Source: Lepus europaeus
Lineage: Eukaryota; Chordata; Mammalia; Lagomorpha; Leporidae
NCBI RefSeq assembly: GCF_033115175.1
Contig: NC_084836.1
Span: 66,585,797-66,649,796 of the forward strand
Direction of reading: 5' to 3'
DNA: 64,000 bases
This document shows, piece by piece, positions 1 through 12,284 of the stretch. The position numbers and the translations under genes were made by a program. The notes beneath the pieces are model-generated. The model worked only from the letters and a program-made list of their open reading frames with translations. It was not told the DNA's origin and searched no databases. Within the stretch, counting starts at the first letter, position 1. Every line of letters starts with the position of its first letter.

Positions 1-594
1 GGGGAACTGTGCCTGGCAGCCGACCCCCCCACCTGCACAGCCTGCAGCCGCTGGCCTCTCCCCTCTCTGAGGCCCTGCCCCCCAGCTGGGGAGGGGACCT
101 CAAGAGAGTATTCAGTACACTGAGATGCTCCCCAAAGCCTCAGCGCTCAGCTAGGCTTTGCCGGGATGTCAGGGTAGGAGCCGGGAGTAGCACGGATGGC
201 TGTATGAGACAGTGGTGACTGCAGTTGTAACAGACAGGGGACCCCGGTGGCCTGAGGGTCCTTAGGGAGGCAGCGAGACTTACTTATCCCTGTCTAACTT
301 TTGGTATCTTTTGAGCTTTGAACCCTGTGTGTGTATTTCCTATTCAAAGACAATAAATATGTAAAACAAAACAAAAGCCACAACAAAAATAGCATCAAAA
401 ATAGACCCAGAGAAGTGGGAACCGGTGTCTAATTGTCATCCAAGGGCGATGAGCTGGCTCTTCTCGCTCATGTGCATTGTCCTCCCATCGGTATCTCCAT
501 TCTCCAGGGGCTCAGAGAGGGGCACAGCTGGCTCTACGTCACATAGCATCTAACGCTAGCAAGGGTCTGCCCGCTGAGGTTTCCATATAATTTT
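1..594. other. Non-coding flank, nothing recognised
   Basis: Unique-looking sequence with no supported gene. A-rich near 355-400. Confidence 0.5.
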
Positions 595-611
595 TAAAGA
601 TTTTATTTATT

Positions 612-931
612 GGCCAGCGCCATGGCTCAATAGGCTAATCCTCCGCCTATGGCGCCGGCATCCCAGGTTCTAGTCCCGTTCGGGGCACCAGATTCTGTCC
701 TGGTTGCCCCTCTTCCAGGCCAGCTCTCTGCTGTGGCCCGGGAGTGCAGTGGAGGATGGCTCTGCATGGGAGACCAGGAGAAGTACCTGGCTCCTGCCTT
801 CGGATCAGCGCGGTGCACTGGCCGCAGCACACCGGCCGCGGCAGCCATTGGAGGGTGAACCAACAGCAAAGGAAGACCTTTCTGTCAGTCTCTCTCTCTC
901 TCTCACTGTCCACTCTGCCTGTCAAAGAAAA
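612..931 (+). mobile_element. CSINE2 SINE, full length
   Basis: The head GGCCAGCGCCATGGCTCAA and tail CTGCCTGTCAAAG are typical of lagomorph CSINE2. It sits inside the tail of the next, minus-strand SINE, with a duplicated AAAGATTTTATTTATT-like target on both sides (about 595-611 and 942-958). Confidence 0.88.
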
Positions 932-934
932 AAA

Positions 935-1266
935 AAGATTTAAAAGATTTTATTTATTTATTTGAGAGTTAGAGTTACAGACAGTGAGAGGAAGAGACAG
1001 AGAGCGGTCTTCCATCCAATGGTTCACTCCCCAGATGGCCGCAATGGCCGGAGCTGTGCTGATCGGAAGCCAGGAGCCAGGAGCTTCTTCCAGGTCTCCC
1101 ACATGGGTGCGGGGGCCCAAGGACTTGAGCTATCTTCTACTGCTTTCCCAGGCCATAGCAGAGAGCTGGATTGGAAGTGGAGCAGCTGGGACTTGAACAG
1201 GCGCCCACATGAGAGGCCGGTGCTGCAAGTCAGGGCTTTAACCCACTGCGCCACGGCATCAGCTCC
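935..1266 (-). mobile_element. CSINE SINE
   Basis: Minus-strand C repeat: A/T tail with TTTATTTATTTGAGAG at left, GA-rich part, then the tRNA-like head at right ending GCCACGGCATCAGCTCC. Its tail was later entered by the plus-strand CSINE2. Confidence 0.85.
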
Positions 1267-1295
1267 TGCATAGTCTTTTTAAAAATATATATATA

Positions 1296-1616
1296 TTAAG
1301 ATTTATTTATTTATTTGGAAGATAGAGTTACAGAGAGGCAGAGATAGAGAGAGAGAAAGGTCTTCCATCCGCTGGTTCACTCCCCAGATGACTGCAACAG
1401 CCGGAGCTGCGCCAATCCAAAGCCAGGAGACAGGAGCTTCCTCTGGGTCTCCCATGCGGGTGCAGGGGCCCAAACACTTGGGCCATCTTCTACTGCTTTC
1501 CAGGCCACAGCAGAGAGCTGGGTCGGAAGTGGAGCAGCCGGGTCTCAAACTGGCACCCAGCTGGGATGCCGGCACTGCAGGCAACGACTTACCTGCTATG
1601 CCACAGCGCTGGCCCC
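1296..1616 (-). mobile_element. CSINE SINE
   Basis: Minus-strand C repeat with tail at left and head ending CCACAGCGCTGGCCCC at right. It lies directly beside the previous element. Confidence 0.85.
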
Positions 1617-2773
1617 ACGCATGGTCTTAAATTGCATCATTTCCAGGAAGTCATCCTTGTGCAGGGCACCCTCTCTGTCCCCCAATGGAGCCTTTATGTT
1701 CTCCCTTGCTGCTTCCCGCCTCTCAGCCATCAAAGCGGCTCCCTGGGAAAGCTGGACTTGCCTCTGATGGGCAGTGACTCCGAGCGAGTCATTTAACTCT
1801 GTGTGCCTGGTGCTTCAGCTGTAATTGAGGACCCAGACCTTCCTCCCGCGCCTTTTCAGTCATCCGTTTGTACAATGAGCACATATGCCGCACCAGGCAC
1901 TGCCCTTGGCATGGAGAGCCCCACGAGACAATGTGTGTGAAGTCAGTACCGAGACACGCACGGTCACTGCCAAGGCCTCCTGCCTTGGATGCCCTTCTGG
2001 GTGGGATTCCTTCACACAGGTCTCTCCAAGCCACCTGACTCTCAGCCCTGTCCTGGGGCCAAGCACACATCCTGCCCTGGATGAACCGTTGGGGGGCTGC
2101 AGAAATGGCTTTTCTGTTCAGATAGATCCCAAGGGCATCCCACTGTTTGCAAGGAGGAATAATGCTGGAGTTCGGCTCTGGGTCTGTGGGATTCTAGGAG
2201 TGGCCACTTCTCTTGCTCTCTGACTTCTCAGAGTCATTGGTGGGAGCTGTCCCCGGCCCCTGCCTGGGTGAGCATCATGGGGAAGGTGAGGGGCTTGTGG
2301 CCTTGATCCACCCCAAGTCAAGGTGCAGCCGATGGATCAAGGCAGCAAGAAGGAGTCCAGGCTAGACGTAAGGAGGCACTTCCTGGTTGTCAGGAACTTG
2401 CAGAAAGGCTGTGGGGGTCAGACAGAAGCACTCAGACTCCGCGTCTTCTCAGTGCCAGGAAGATGCAAGCGATGGCCTGGCAGTTGCAGGATTCAGGGGT
2501 CCCACGATGCTGCGGAGCTGGCGGTGACCGCCGAGGGAGCCAGGAAGATGTCAGCCCACCCACGGCCCGAGCGCAGACCCCGCAGACAGGCCCAGGGATC
2601 CGGAACCAGAAGCCTGCCCAGCGCACACTTGCCCAGGGCGTCGGGAGCCTCACTGAGGGGGGTAGATCCTTGCCTGGGGCCAGCCCCAAGCTCAGGAAAC
2701 CACAGCTGCTTTAAAGTCCTAGCAAAGCAAGCAAACAAACAGAAACAAAACAAAGCACATGGCATGGTGGTCC
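1617..2773. other. Non-coding flank with old MIR/L2-like traces
   Basis: No gene supported. A stretch near 1780-1900 (CATTTAACTCTGTGTGCC) weakly resembles an ancient MIR. The rest is unrecognised. Confidence 0.35.
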
Positions 2774-3060
2774 CGGGGCGGGTGTTGTGGCGCCAAGGCC
2801 TGGGTCGCGCACATCCTATATTGTAGGAGCTAGGAGTCCTGCCTCTGCCTTTGGCCCAGCTTTCTGGGTCTGCACACTCCGGAAAAGCAGTGGGGATGGA
2901 GTGCGCGGGTCCTCGCCACCCACCTGGGCAGCTCAGATGGAGCACCAGCTCCTGGCTTCAGCCCTACTCAGCTCTAGCTCGCTGTGGCCGTCTGGGGAGT
3001 GACCCAGTGGATGGAGAATCTTTCTCTGTCCCCTTCCTTTTCAAATAAATCTTTAAAATG
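2774..3060 (+). mobile_element. Diverged CSINE SINE
   Basis: Older plus-strand copy with a degraded head (GGGCGGGTGTTGTGGCGCC) and tail TTTTCAAATAAATC. Confidence 0.7.
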
Positions 3061-3071
3061 TAAATAAATAT

Positions 3072-3437
3072 GGGGCTGGCGCTGTGGAGTAGTGGGTAAA
3101 GCTGCAGCCTGAAGTGCTGGCATCTCACATGGGCGCTGGTTCAAGTCCTGGCTGCTCCATTTCCGATCCAGCTCTCTGCTATGGCCTGGGAAAGCAGTAG
3201 AAGATGGCCCAAGTCCTTGGACCCCTGCATCCACGTGAAAGACCTGGAAGAACCTCCCAGCTCCTGGCTTTGGATCAGCCCAGCTCTGGCCATTGCAGCC
3301 ATCTGGGGAGTGAACCAGCAGATGGAAGACCTCTCTGTCTCTTTCTCTCTCTCTCTGCCTCTCCTCTCTCTCTGTGTAACTCTGACTTTCAAATAAATAA
3401 ATAAATAAATCTTTAAAAAATATATAAATAAATAAAA
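3072..3437 (+). mobile_element. CSINE SINE, full length
   Basis: Plus-strand copy from GGGGCTGGCGCTGTGG to a CTTTAAAAAATATA tail, inserted just after the tail of the previous SINE. Confidence 0.88.
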
Positions 3438-5756
3438 AAGTTCCCAGCTATGGGCCCGGAAGTGCTTCCTCAGGGCCAAGCTTGGACTCTGCTCATGGCA
3501 GCTCAGCAGGGTCTCCCTGCAACCTGTAGCGTTTGTCCCCAGGGATTCAGGCCCTTGCTGTGAGGCCTGGCTTGTTGGCTGTGGCAGGTGGGACAAGCCT
3601 CTCTAGCGTGCGGGGGGGGGGGGGGGCAGGGCCCTCCCAATCCCCCCACCCCACATCCAGAAGTGGGCCGACTGTGCAGACAGCAAGGAGAGGTAAGGGG
3701 GAGGGACCCCTCCCCCCCCCCCCCCCCCGGGGAGAGTGGATGCGCAGGCCCTGAGCCCCCGAGCACAGAGCGTGCGCAGCTGCCGGAGGGCGGGCACTGA
3801 TCCTGCATCATTTTGGGAGCCCCAGTGCCCCGTGCAGAGCAGATGCTCGGAACACGTGACCTGGATGAATCAATGAGCCAGGGAGACCAAGAGCTGGCCC
3901 CGTCAGCAGCTGGGGGGGGGGGGGGAGCCTTTGGAGAGGGGATTCCCCAACGCGGGCCTCAGTTTCTCAACTGGGGGGTTGCAGTGGGTCATCCCTAAGA
4001 TCCGCCCCAACCCCCACCATCTGTGGTTCCCAGCCTCCTGCTTGCTCCTGTGTGCTTTTCTGATTCTCTCCCTTCTAGTCCTCTCCCACTTAACCCGGAC
4101 CTTTGCGCGCGCGCGCATGCACGCCCCCGTCTGGGTTTCTTCCCTCCACAGCCACCCTCTGCAGGTGCTTCTCCCTCTCCTCCTCGCCGGGATTCCTCCC
4201 ACCTCCGGCCTGGCGGCCTCTGGCCTGGGTCCGCCCCCGCGCCCCGCCCCGCCCACCATTCTAGCGCCCCGCTTCGTCAGCCTTAGACCCCAGAGAGCGG
4301 AGCTGGGAGGAAGAGGTGGGTCCTAAGGCATCCTCTCCCTTGCCCCCTGCAGGGGCCCCACGGAGGTGCCCCCAGCCTCCCCCGCTGCCCGCCCCATGCC
4401 GTCGCTCCCGGCCGGTGCCGCACTGCGCCCTCGGCCCGCGCTAATGCGATCTGGAGAGACCCAGGCGGGCGGCGGGCAGTCTGGCCCGGGCGTCCCGGGC
4501 GGCGCTGATGGATGGTCCCCTGACAGTAATCGCAGAATGAGGACGCGCTGGCGACGCGCTCGCCCGAGGCCCCGCTGTTTGGCGAGCCCGGGAGTCCCTC
4601 CCTCCACAGCGCCTGCCTCCCGGGCGCTCGCAGCTCCCGGCGCTTTGGGGGAGGTTAAGGTCCAGCTGGGGGCGTTCCCGGCCCTTTCTGCCCCAGGATC
4701 CTGGCTTGTGTTTGGAACCACACCCCCCAGCGACGCTTCTCCCTCAGCCTCAGTTTCCCCTGCACATGCGCCCTTCCCGGTCATTTTTAAAATCCTAGAT
4801 GGAGTCTTGGGAACACAGGGGAAAATACAGAGGAAAATCACCACTCTCCCTTAAGTGGAAATCGATTTTTCTTTTTAGTTTACAGTGCTCAGGATAACGT
4901 GGACTAAACTACGCAGCTGAGTCAGAGCTGCGTGGCGGCTCCCGTCCAGGGTGAACGGGAGACTGCGTCTTGCTTTCGGCTAATAAATACATCGCAGAAT
5001 AAGAGGGGGCAGGGTCCAGTCTGCTCAGATAAAGGGAGCTCCGGCTGCTGGCTCAGGCCTTTCCCCAGGCAGGACTCCTTCCCCTCCCCTCGCTGCCTGC
5101 CGGGGCCCACCTACCAGTCTCGGGTCGGCAGCCATCCCAGGCTAGGCTGGTCTGGGGCCAGGGCACATGCCCCCGGGGAAGAGGCCCCGGACAGGCGCCC
5201 AACCCCTGGACCACCTTCACTCCTCTAGCCCCAGGGGATCCGTGGGCCTGGGCATGTGGAGGCGCCAGGCGTTAAGGGTCCAGAGCCAGCCACTGCGATG
5301 CTGAGAGCACACCCAGACGCCTCCTCGCTCCCTTTTAACCTTTCCTTCTTCTACGAAGCCAAATTGAGTTAGTCCCGAGTTTTGATTTAATTCCCGAAAT
5401 GGAGTCGTAATCTGCTTAGTGTCCTTTTTTTCCCAAGCCCTGGTACTGAAGCGTGTGTTGGGGAGCAGGGGGCGGAGTAAATGAGAGAGCGGCTCTGTGG
5501 CCCCTGGAGAACCCTCCAGCACCTCTCAAACAAAGCGCAGGAGACAAGGCTGCGCACGCGCACGCCTTTACCGGGCACCGGGCACGCGCCAGCACTGGGC
5601 TAGGCGCCGTCCTCAGGATTCTCACTTGCACAGCCACCTTTCACGTGGGCGCCATTTATGTTCCAACTTACAAAAGAGACTGAGGCTTAGGGAGGTTCCA
5701 TACTGATGCCACGCCCCTCAGCTACCAATGAAATGGCAGAGCCCATCTTTGATTTT
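3438..5756. other. GC-rich flank with homopolymers
   Basis: No gene supported. Long G and C runs occur at 3610-3626, 3711-3728 and 3911-3925. A CpG-rich patch at about 4080-4640 includes a CG-repeat GCGCGCGCGC near 4107. From about 5570 the sequence resembles an ancient L2/MIR fragment that continues after the SINE at 5757-6094. Confidence 0.45.
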
Positions 5757-6094
5757 GTTTTAAATATTTATTTATTTATTTATTTGGAAATCAAAGTTAC
5801 AGAAGGAGAGAGATGGGAGAGGGAGAGACAGATCTTCCATCCGCTGGATCACTCCCCAGATGGCCACAATGGCCAGGGCTGGGCCAGGGCAAAGTCAGGA
5901 GCCAGGAGCTTCTTCCTGGTCTCCCACGTGGGTGCAGGGGCCCAAGCACTTGAGCCATCTTCTGCTGCTTTTCCCAGGCAGTTAGCAGGGAGCCAGCTGG
6001 GAGGTGGAGCAGCCAGGACTTGAACCGGTGCCCTTATAGGATGCCAGCATGGCAGGCAGTGGTAGCTTGACCTGCTACACCACAACACCTGCCC
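5757..6094 (-). mobile_element. CSINE SINE
   Basis: Minus-strand C repeat inserted in an L2/MIR-like fragment. AGAGCCCATCTTT at left and AGAGCCCAGATTT at right look like a target duplication. Confidence 0.85.
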
Positions 6095-7157
6095 AGAGCC
6101 CAGATTTCAAACTCCATAATCAGACACTGAACCATTTGGCTGTGTGGCCCGAGGCAAGAAACTTCTCCAAGCCCAGTTCCCTAATTTACAGATACAGATA
6201 CTGACTGAGATAAGCAGCAGCTCCTCCCTTCATGGGGTTGTCCCTGCTGGCTGCTGCTGGTTAAAGGAGATAAGCACTCCCTTATTTGGGTGCCCCATTG
6301 GTTGGGTGGGGCTGGGCAAGGGATCCTAATGAGTGATGGATTGCTAGTCTTGCTGATAGGGGGTATCCTATATTGACAGCCTCCTGGGCACTGGCAATCC
6401 TACAGGGCAAAAATTGCTGTGCCTGTCTTACAGATGAAAAAACAGCATCGGGCAAGTTATGTAAACCGCCTGTGGTCAGCCTGTCACGCAGTGGCAGCAG
6501 AGTTCCTACACAGTCGCTGGGTCCCTGGACCCCAGGGCCTGCTGCTCTTGCCCCTGTGGTCACCAGAGCCTGGCCCGGCCTGGGGGAGGTGGGGGTGAGG
6601 CTCACAAGCTCCAGGCACTCGCTCTGCCACCTGTGACCGGTGAGCGTGAGCGGTGCTCCAGGTGAGCCACACTTCCCTAAAGGAACCTGCTTTCCCAAGT
6701 AAAGAAAGACACAACTGTGGGGGGGGGGGTTCTCCCACCCTCACGGGCAGTGCGGAGCCTCCCCCAGCCGCCACTCCCCCCTATCCCCAGTTCCCCTGGT
6801 GCTCAACTTCGTGGCCGTTAAATAGGAGAGGAGAAAGTTTGAACCAGGCATGAAATATTTATCAGTTAATTACAATATGCAGATTCTGTTCCTGGGGGTG
6901 ATTTATCTTTTTGGAAATACAGGAAAAGATCCTGGAAGCTTGTATCCTAATTGCTCAGCCTATTATTGTAGCAAGCAGGTAGAAACTCTATTTACTATGT
7001 ACCTACAAATTTTCCCCGCTACTGGGGGTGGCTTTCTCTGCTGCTGCCACTCCTGGTTTGGGGGCCATACACTTGTCTGATGTTAGCAGGAACTCCAAGA
7101 AGTCAGTTTGTCTGTTCCCCAGTCTCCTCTTGGGGTGGCCCTTGTCTAAATCCTAAC
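6095..7157. other. Non-coding flank
   Basis: No gene supported. The first 100 bases continue the L2/MIR-like fragment. A G-run is at 6720-6729. Confidence 0.4.
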
Positions 7158-7421
7158 GGGACCAGCTTTGTGGTGTAGCAGGAAAAGCCGCCGCCTGAAG
7201 TGCCAGCATCTCATATGGACGCCCACTGGACTCCAGGCTGCAGCATTTCGATCCAGCTCCCTGCTAAAGGCCTGGGAAAGCAGGTCCCTGCCACTCACAT
7301 GGGAGACCTGGCCCAGCCCCGGTTGTTGCAGCCATCGGGGGAGTGAACCAGCAGATGGAAGATCTTTCTTTCTCTCTGTAACTCTGAATTTCAAACAACA
7401 ACAAAAAATATTTTTAAAAAG
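7158..7421 (+). mobile_element. CSINE SINE with internal deletion
   Basis: Plus-strand copy missing part of the middle: the AAAGCAG segment passes almost directly to the CACATGGGAGACC segment. Tail is (CAA)n-like. Confidence 0.8.
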
Positions 7422-7608
7422 TCCTCACAGCTGAAGGAAAGGAAATGGATGAGTGTCTGACATTCTGGAATGTCCAGGGACACCGAGCCTGAGTGACACC
7501 CTCGGCCACTGAAGAAAACGTTTGGTTGGGAGGGTGGCCCTGGGGGACAGGAAGCTCTCACCTCCTGGAGCACTTCCTCTGCCCCCATCCCAACCTGGGG
7601 AGTTTGGT

Positions 7609-7945
7609 GGTTTTTTTTTTGTTTTTTTTTTTTTTTTAAGATTTATTTATTTATTTGAGAGGTAGAGTTACAGACAGTGAGAGGGAGAGACAGAGAGAGG
7701 TCTTCCTTCCACTGGTTCATTCCCCAATTGGCCACAACGGCTGAAGCTGTGCTGATCTGAAGCCCGGAGCCAGGAGCCAGGAGCTTCCTCCCGGTCTCCC
7801 ATGCGGGTGCAGGGGCCCACTGCTTTCCCAGGCAATAGCTGAGAGCTGGATGGGAAGAGGAGCAGCCGGGACTAGAACTGGTGCCCACATGGGATGCCAG
7901 CGCCGCAGGTGGAGGATTAACCTACTGCACCACAGATCTGGTCCC
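7609..7945 (-). mobile_element. CSINE SINE
   Basis: Minus-strand copy with a long T-rich tail at left and head ending CACAGATCTGGTCCC. Confidence 0.83.
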
Positions 7946-7956
7946 AGAGAGTTTTT

Positions 7957-8320
7957 TTGTTTGTTTGTTTGTTTTTTGACAGGCAGAATTAGACAGTGAG
8001 AGAGGGAGACTGAGAGAAAGGTCTTCCTTCCGTTGGTTCACCCCCCAAATGGCTGGTACCTCTGGCGTGCTGTGGCCGGTGCGCTGCGGCCGGCGCGCAG
8101 CACCAATCCGAAACCAGGAGCCAGGTGCTTCCTCCTGGTCTCCCATGTAGGTACAGGGCCCAAGGACTTGGGCCATCCTCCACTGCCTTCCCGGGCCACA
8201 GCGGAGAGCTGGACTGGAAGAGGAGCAACTGGGACAGAATCCGGCGCCCCAACCGGGACTAGAACCCGGGGTGCCGGCGCCACAGGCAGAGGATTAGCCA
8301 AGTAAGCCACAGCGCCGGCC
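7957..8320 (-). mobile_element. CSINE2 SINE
   Basis: Minus-strand CSINE2 with a (TTTG)n tail and head AGCGCCGGCC. Flanks CAGAGAGTTTTT and CAGGGAGTTTTA are a probable imperfect target duplication. Confidence 0.87.
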
Positions 8321-8379
8321 CTCAGGGAGTTTTAAAAATTCAGATGCCCAGGCCCTATGCTAAATAAATTAAATAAATT

Positions 8380-8742
8380 GGCCGGCGCCGTGGCTCAACA
8401 GGCTAATCCTCCGCCTAGTGGCACCGGCACACTGGGTTCTAATCCCAGTCGGGGCGCTGGATTCTGTCCCAGTTGCTCCTCCTCCAGGCCAGCTCTCTGC
8501 TGTGGCCCGGGAGTGCAGTGGAGGGTGGCCCAAATCCTTGGGCCCTGCACCCCATGGGAGACCAGGAGAAGTACCTGGCTCCTGCCTTCGGATCAGTGCG
8601 GTACGCCGGCTGCGGCGGCCACTGGAGGGTGAACCAACAGCAAAGGAAGACCTTTCTCTCTGTCTCTCTCTCTCTCTCTCACTATCCACTCTGCCTGTCC
8701 AAAAATAAATAAATAAATAAAAATAATAATTAAATAAATTAA
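8380..8742 (+). mobile_element. CSINE2 SINE
   Basis: Plus-strand CSINE2 from GGCCGGCGCCGTGGCTC to a (TAAA)n tail. An ATTAAATAAATT target repeat flanks it. Confidence 0.88.
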
Positions 8743-8774
8743 AATCTCTGGAGTGAGACTCCAAACATCAGTAT

Positions 8775-9018
8775 TTAAAAAAAAAAAATTATCTGAGAGT
8801 CAGACACACACAGAGAGGTAGAGCCTCCACCTGCTGATCCACTTCCTAAATACCTGTAACGGCCAGGAAACGGGAACTGAATCCAGGCCTCCCATGTGCA
8901 TGGCAGGGACTCAAGTACTTGAGCCATCACTGCTGCCTCCCATGGTGGAGTCAGGAGCTGGAGCCCCAGGACTCTGATACAGGACACAGGTGTCTCAACC
9001 AGCATCCTAGTCTCGGCC
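8775..9018 (-). mobile_element. Diverged CSINE SINE
   Basis: Older minus-strand copy with a short A run in place of the usual tail, CATGTGCATGGCAGGGAC in the middle and head AGTCTCGGCC. Confidence 0.7.
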
Positions 9019-9040
9019 ATCCTAGTCTTGGCCCTAGGAC

Positions 9041-9078
9041 TTATTTATTTGAAAGTCAAAGTTACACAGAGAGAGGAG

Positions 9079-9120
<42 letters not shown>

Positions 9121-9385
9121 TTCCATCTGCTGGTTCACTCCCCAGATGGCTGCAATGGCCGGAGCTATGCTGATCCAAAGCCAGGAGCCAGAAGCTTCTT
9201 CCGGGTCTCCCACATGGGTGCAGGGGCCCAAGGACTTGGGCCATCTTCTACTGCTTTCCCAGGCCATAGCAGAGAGCTGGATCAGAAGTGGAGCAGCCGG
9301 GACTAAAACCGGCCCCCATATGGGATGGGATGCCGGCGCTTCAGGCCAGGGCATTAACCCACTGTGCCACAGCATTGGCCCTGGA
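9041..9385 (-). mobile_element. CSINE SINE
   Basis: Minus-strand copy with a long (GA)n tract at about 9080-9118. CCTAGGACTT at 9033-9042 and 9386-9395 is an exact 10-base target duplication. Confidence 0.87.
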
Positions 9386-9436
9386 CCTAGGACTTTTCAA
9401 CCACCCCCCCATCCTGCTTATTTACAAGACTGTATA

Positions 9437-9439
<3 letters not shown>

Positions 9440-9471
<32 letters not shown>
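9440..9471 (+). repeat. (TC)n microsatellite
   Basis: About 16 units of TC in non-SINE sequence shortly after a SINE. Confidence 0.9.
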
Positions 9472-9475
<4 letters not shown>

Positions 9476-9559
9476 GAAGCATTTCCTTCACTTTTATTGG
9501 AATTTGAAGAGCATCCCTTTCTCTCTTTATAAGAGCCTTCTGATATTAATAACTATCAT

Positions 9560-9750
9560 TTATCAAGCTCTTGCTGAATGCTTGGATCTATGCAAATAAA
9601 ATTTCAGCTGATCCACACAGCAACTCTCTCGGGTCAGTGGGCACTTCCACTTTATGGCCGGCTCAAAGAGCTGAAGTCATGTGCCCAAGGCTGAGCCAGC
9701 AGCAAGTGGCAGATCTGAGATTTGAACCCAAAGCCAGCATAGGTGCTGGC
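9560..9750 (+). mobile_element. L2/MIR-like ancient fragment
   Basis: Phrases such as CACACAGCAACTCTC, TGTGCCCAAGGCTGAGCC and AAGTGGCAGATCTGAGATTTG match the conserved 3' part of MIR/L2 elements by eye. Confidence 0.5.
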
Positions 9751-10555
9751 AGTCGGTGCAGCCACAGCCGGAAGGGTGCGCAGTGCCCACCGAGGGCTGG
9801 GAGTGGGAGAGGGGGAGGGACCTTATGTCAGAGGAAGGGGTCTTTGTGAGGCGAGTGTGGAGGAAGGCCCCGCCATGAATACTAAGGGCAAGCAGAAGAG
9901 AAAGGGCCAGAGGGGGCTGGGTGATGTTTAGCTGCTGGGGTGATTAATGGGGGTGAACGGAGGGTGAACCTCAAACCCTTCGGCCGGAGGTGCGGGAAGT
10001 GCTGTCCAAGAACAAGCGTGCTCTGTCTCCTGCAGACAGCCAATGTCTAGAGGCGGGGCTGGCAGGGGGACGCCAGCACAGTGGGTCCTGCCCCTGGGAT
10101 CCCAAGGCTTCTTTAGTTACTGCCAAACAGCCACCCTGGGGACGCCTTGGGCTTTCCTACCTGCCTCCTGGCGTGCGGAGACCCAGGGGTGCGGGGGGTA
10201 AAAGGGCTGGGAGGGAGGACACGAGGCCTTTGGAGCTGGAGGGTAAGGGGCCTGCAGGGACCACCTGATGGTGAGGCACCCGGTGCTGCTGGGCTGGCTG
10301 GGCCCCTGGTGTCCCCCTGTAGCAGATGCGCACTTGGGCTGTGCTGGACCGGAAGCGTCCTCCAGAAAGGGTCGTGGAGCTCCACGTGGGCGAGTCTTCC
10401 AAAGCAGCCGCGGCCTCGGGGAGGGAAGAGGCCCCTTTGCTGTGTGAATAGAGAGTTGGAAACAAATTCAGGGGCCTCCTGCATGCCTAGGTTTAGGGTG
10501 TTGAGCTGGGTTTGAAGAACAGAGGTAAAACTGGGAAGGGCTTGCGGCCATTCGT

Positions 10556-10833
10556 TTGCTCCTCGGGATGCCCACACCCCATACCAGAGCACCTGGGTTG
10601 GAATGCCAGCTCTGCTTCCAGTTCCAGGTTCCTGCTCATGTGCGCCCTGGGATTCAGGTCACAGCTCAAGCCCTTGGGGCACCTGCCACCACGTGAGACG
10701 CCTGGATGGAGTGGCTCCTGACTTTGGTCCAGCCCAGCTTCAGCTGTTCCGGGCATTTACAGAGTAACCACCCAATAAATGGACCATCTCTCTGCCTTTC
10801 AAATAAAATGAAAATAAATAAATAAAACTTAAC
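10556..10833 (+). mobile_element. Diverged CSINE SINE
   Basis: Old plus-strand copy recognised from its middle and its tail CTCTGCCTTTCAAATAAAATG. An A-run at 10851-10874 follows. Confidence 0.65.
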
Positions 10834-11094
10834 TCACCAGTATGTCACCTTAAAAAAAAAAAAAAAAAAAAAAACCACCTTGTGTGAAGTAGCAGGTTTG
10901 AACCTCTCCCCCCCACATTCCCGAGGCTGAGGCTGGTCTTTCTCTAGATTCAGCAGGGAGCTGCCTCTCCTGCCTCCCCCACCCCCACCCCCACCCCCGC
11001 CTCACATTTCCAGAGCTCAGGAGAAGAGGGGAGAGGGGTGATGGAGACTGCTCCAGCGCAGGGGCGCCAAAGGCAGGGATTTACTGTCTTATAA

Positions 11095-11404
11095 GGTTTA
11101 GTTTCATCTACTTGAAAGGCAGAGCAGCAGTGAGAGACAGAGACTGAGAGAGAGAGAGATCTTCATTCACTGGTTCACGCCCCAAATGTGCGCAGCAGAC
11201 AGGGCTAAGCCGGAAGCCTGGAGCTACTTGTAGGTCCAATGTGGATGGCAAGTACTTGGGCCATCACTGCTACCTCCCAGGCGCCTTGGCAGGAATTAGC
11301 TGGATGCAAAGCACAGAGTAGCCTGGGGACTTGAACCAGGCACTCTGATAAGGGATGCAGGCCTCCCAAGAGGTGGCTTAACACGCTGTGCACAGCACCT
11401 GCCC
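11095..11404 (-). mobile_element. CSINE SINE, older form
   Basis: Minus-strand copy with CTTGAAAGGCAGAG, a GA tract, GGGACTTGAACCAGGC and head CACAGCACCTGCCCC. Confidence 0.8.
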
Positions 11405-12284
11405 CTAAGGTAAGGCTTTTTCCATGGAGATTGTCTTGTGGAATAAGACCAGTTCTCTGGGGCTATACAGATGTGAACCAACTAGCAGGTCCCACTTCCC
11501 CAGCCCCAGCCTTCTGAGGGACTGGTGTGGCCGAAGCCTGGGCCTCCCTGTGGGGGGCAGGTGTGTACCCAGGGGTCCCCAGAAGGGCGAGAGGGGCAGA
11601 ATGCCCTTCTCTGATCCCCGAGTGCTTGGCTCTGAGGCCTGGGAGTCCTGGCCCTGAACCCACACCCCCGAGCTCGGGCCAGTGGACTCTGCTCTTGTGG
11701 TCTTGTTCCCAGGAGCCCACGAGCCAAGCCCACAGAACACTCCAGCATGTGGAGTGGGTCTGAGGGGCTGTGGTGGGCACAGACACGCTCTGAGGCCTCG
11801 GTTTGTTACGGAGGGGCGGAGCAACAGTCGCCATCCACAGTCTTGGTGGCGAATTGCTGATTCATAATTACTCTGGACTTACAGATGAGCCCAAGCGCAA
11901 GCCCAAGCCCGCAGGGAGGGGCATGGTCAGGGCAGGTGAGAAGGGGCCTTCCTGGGGCTGGGAGGTTCCTGGCTCTGCTTCCCAGCCAGGACCTGGGAGA
12001 CACCCTTGAGCCCTCGGGGTCGCACTCCCTTCTCCCTCTCCTGGAAATCTCCTCTGAGGCCTCCTACTGCAGTGGACAGGGAGCAGCCCTTCCACGTGGA
12101 CGCCTGAGCTTCCTGGTTCTGGAATTGAGGGGCTGTCTCTGACCTCCTCCGAAGCCACGTCTAGGCCATCAGTGCTGAAGGACAAACCAGCTAGAGAGGC
12201 CTGCCGACCCCAAACCCAGCTTGCTCCAGTCCCCTCCCCCAGGCTCACCCTCAGATATTCCCACTCCAGGGGATTTAACCTATC
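11405..12284. other. Non-coding flank
   Basis: GC-rich unique-looking sequence. Several short open frames on both strands but no protein feature recognised. Confidence 0.4.

Noticed and set aside
3610-3728. Long G and C homopolymers, also at 3911, 44368, 46283, 49969, 54027, 60209 and 63917
   Set aside because: They could be G-quadruplex sites, but runs this pure are also where sequencing and assembly err most, so run length is not interpreted.
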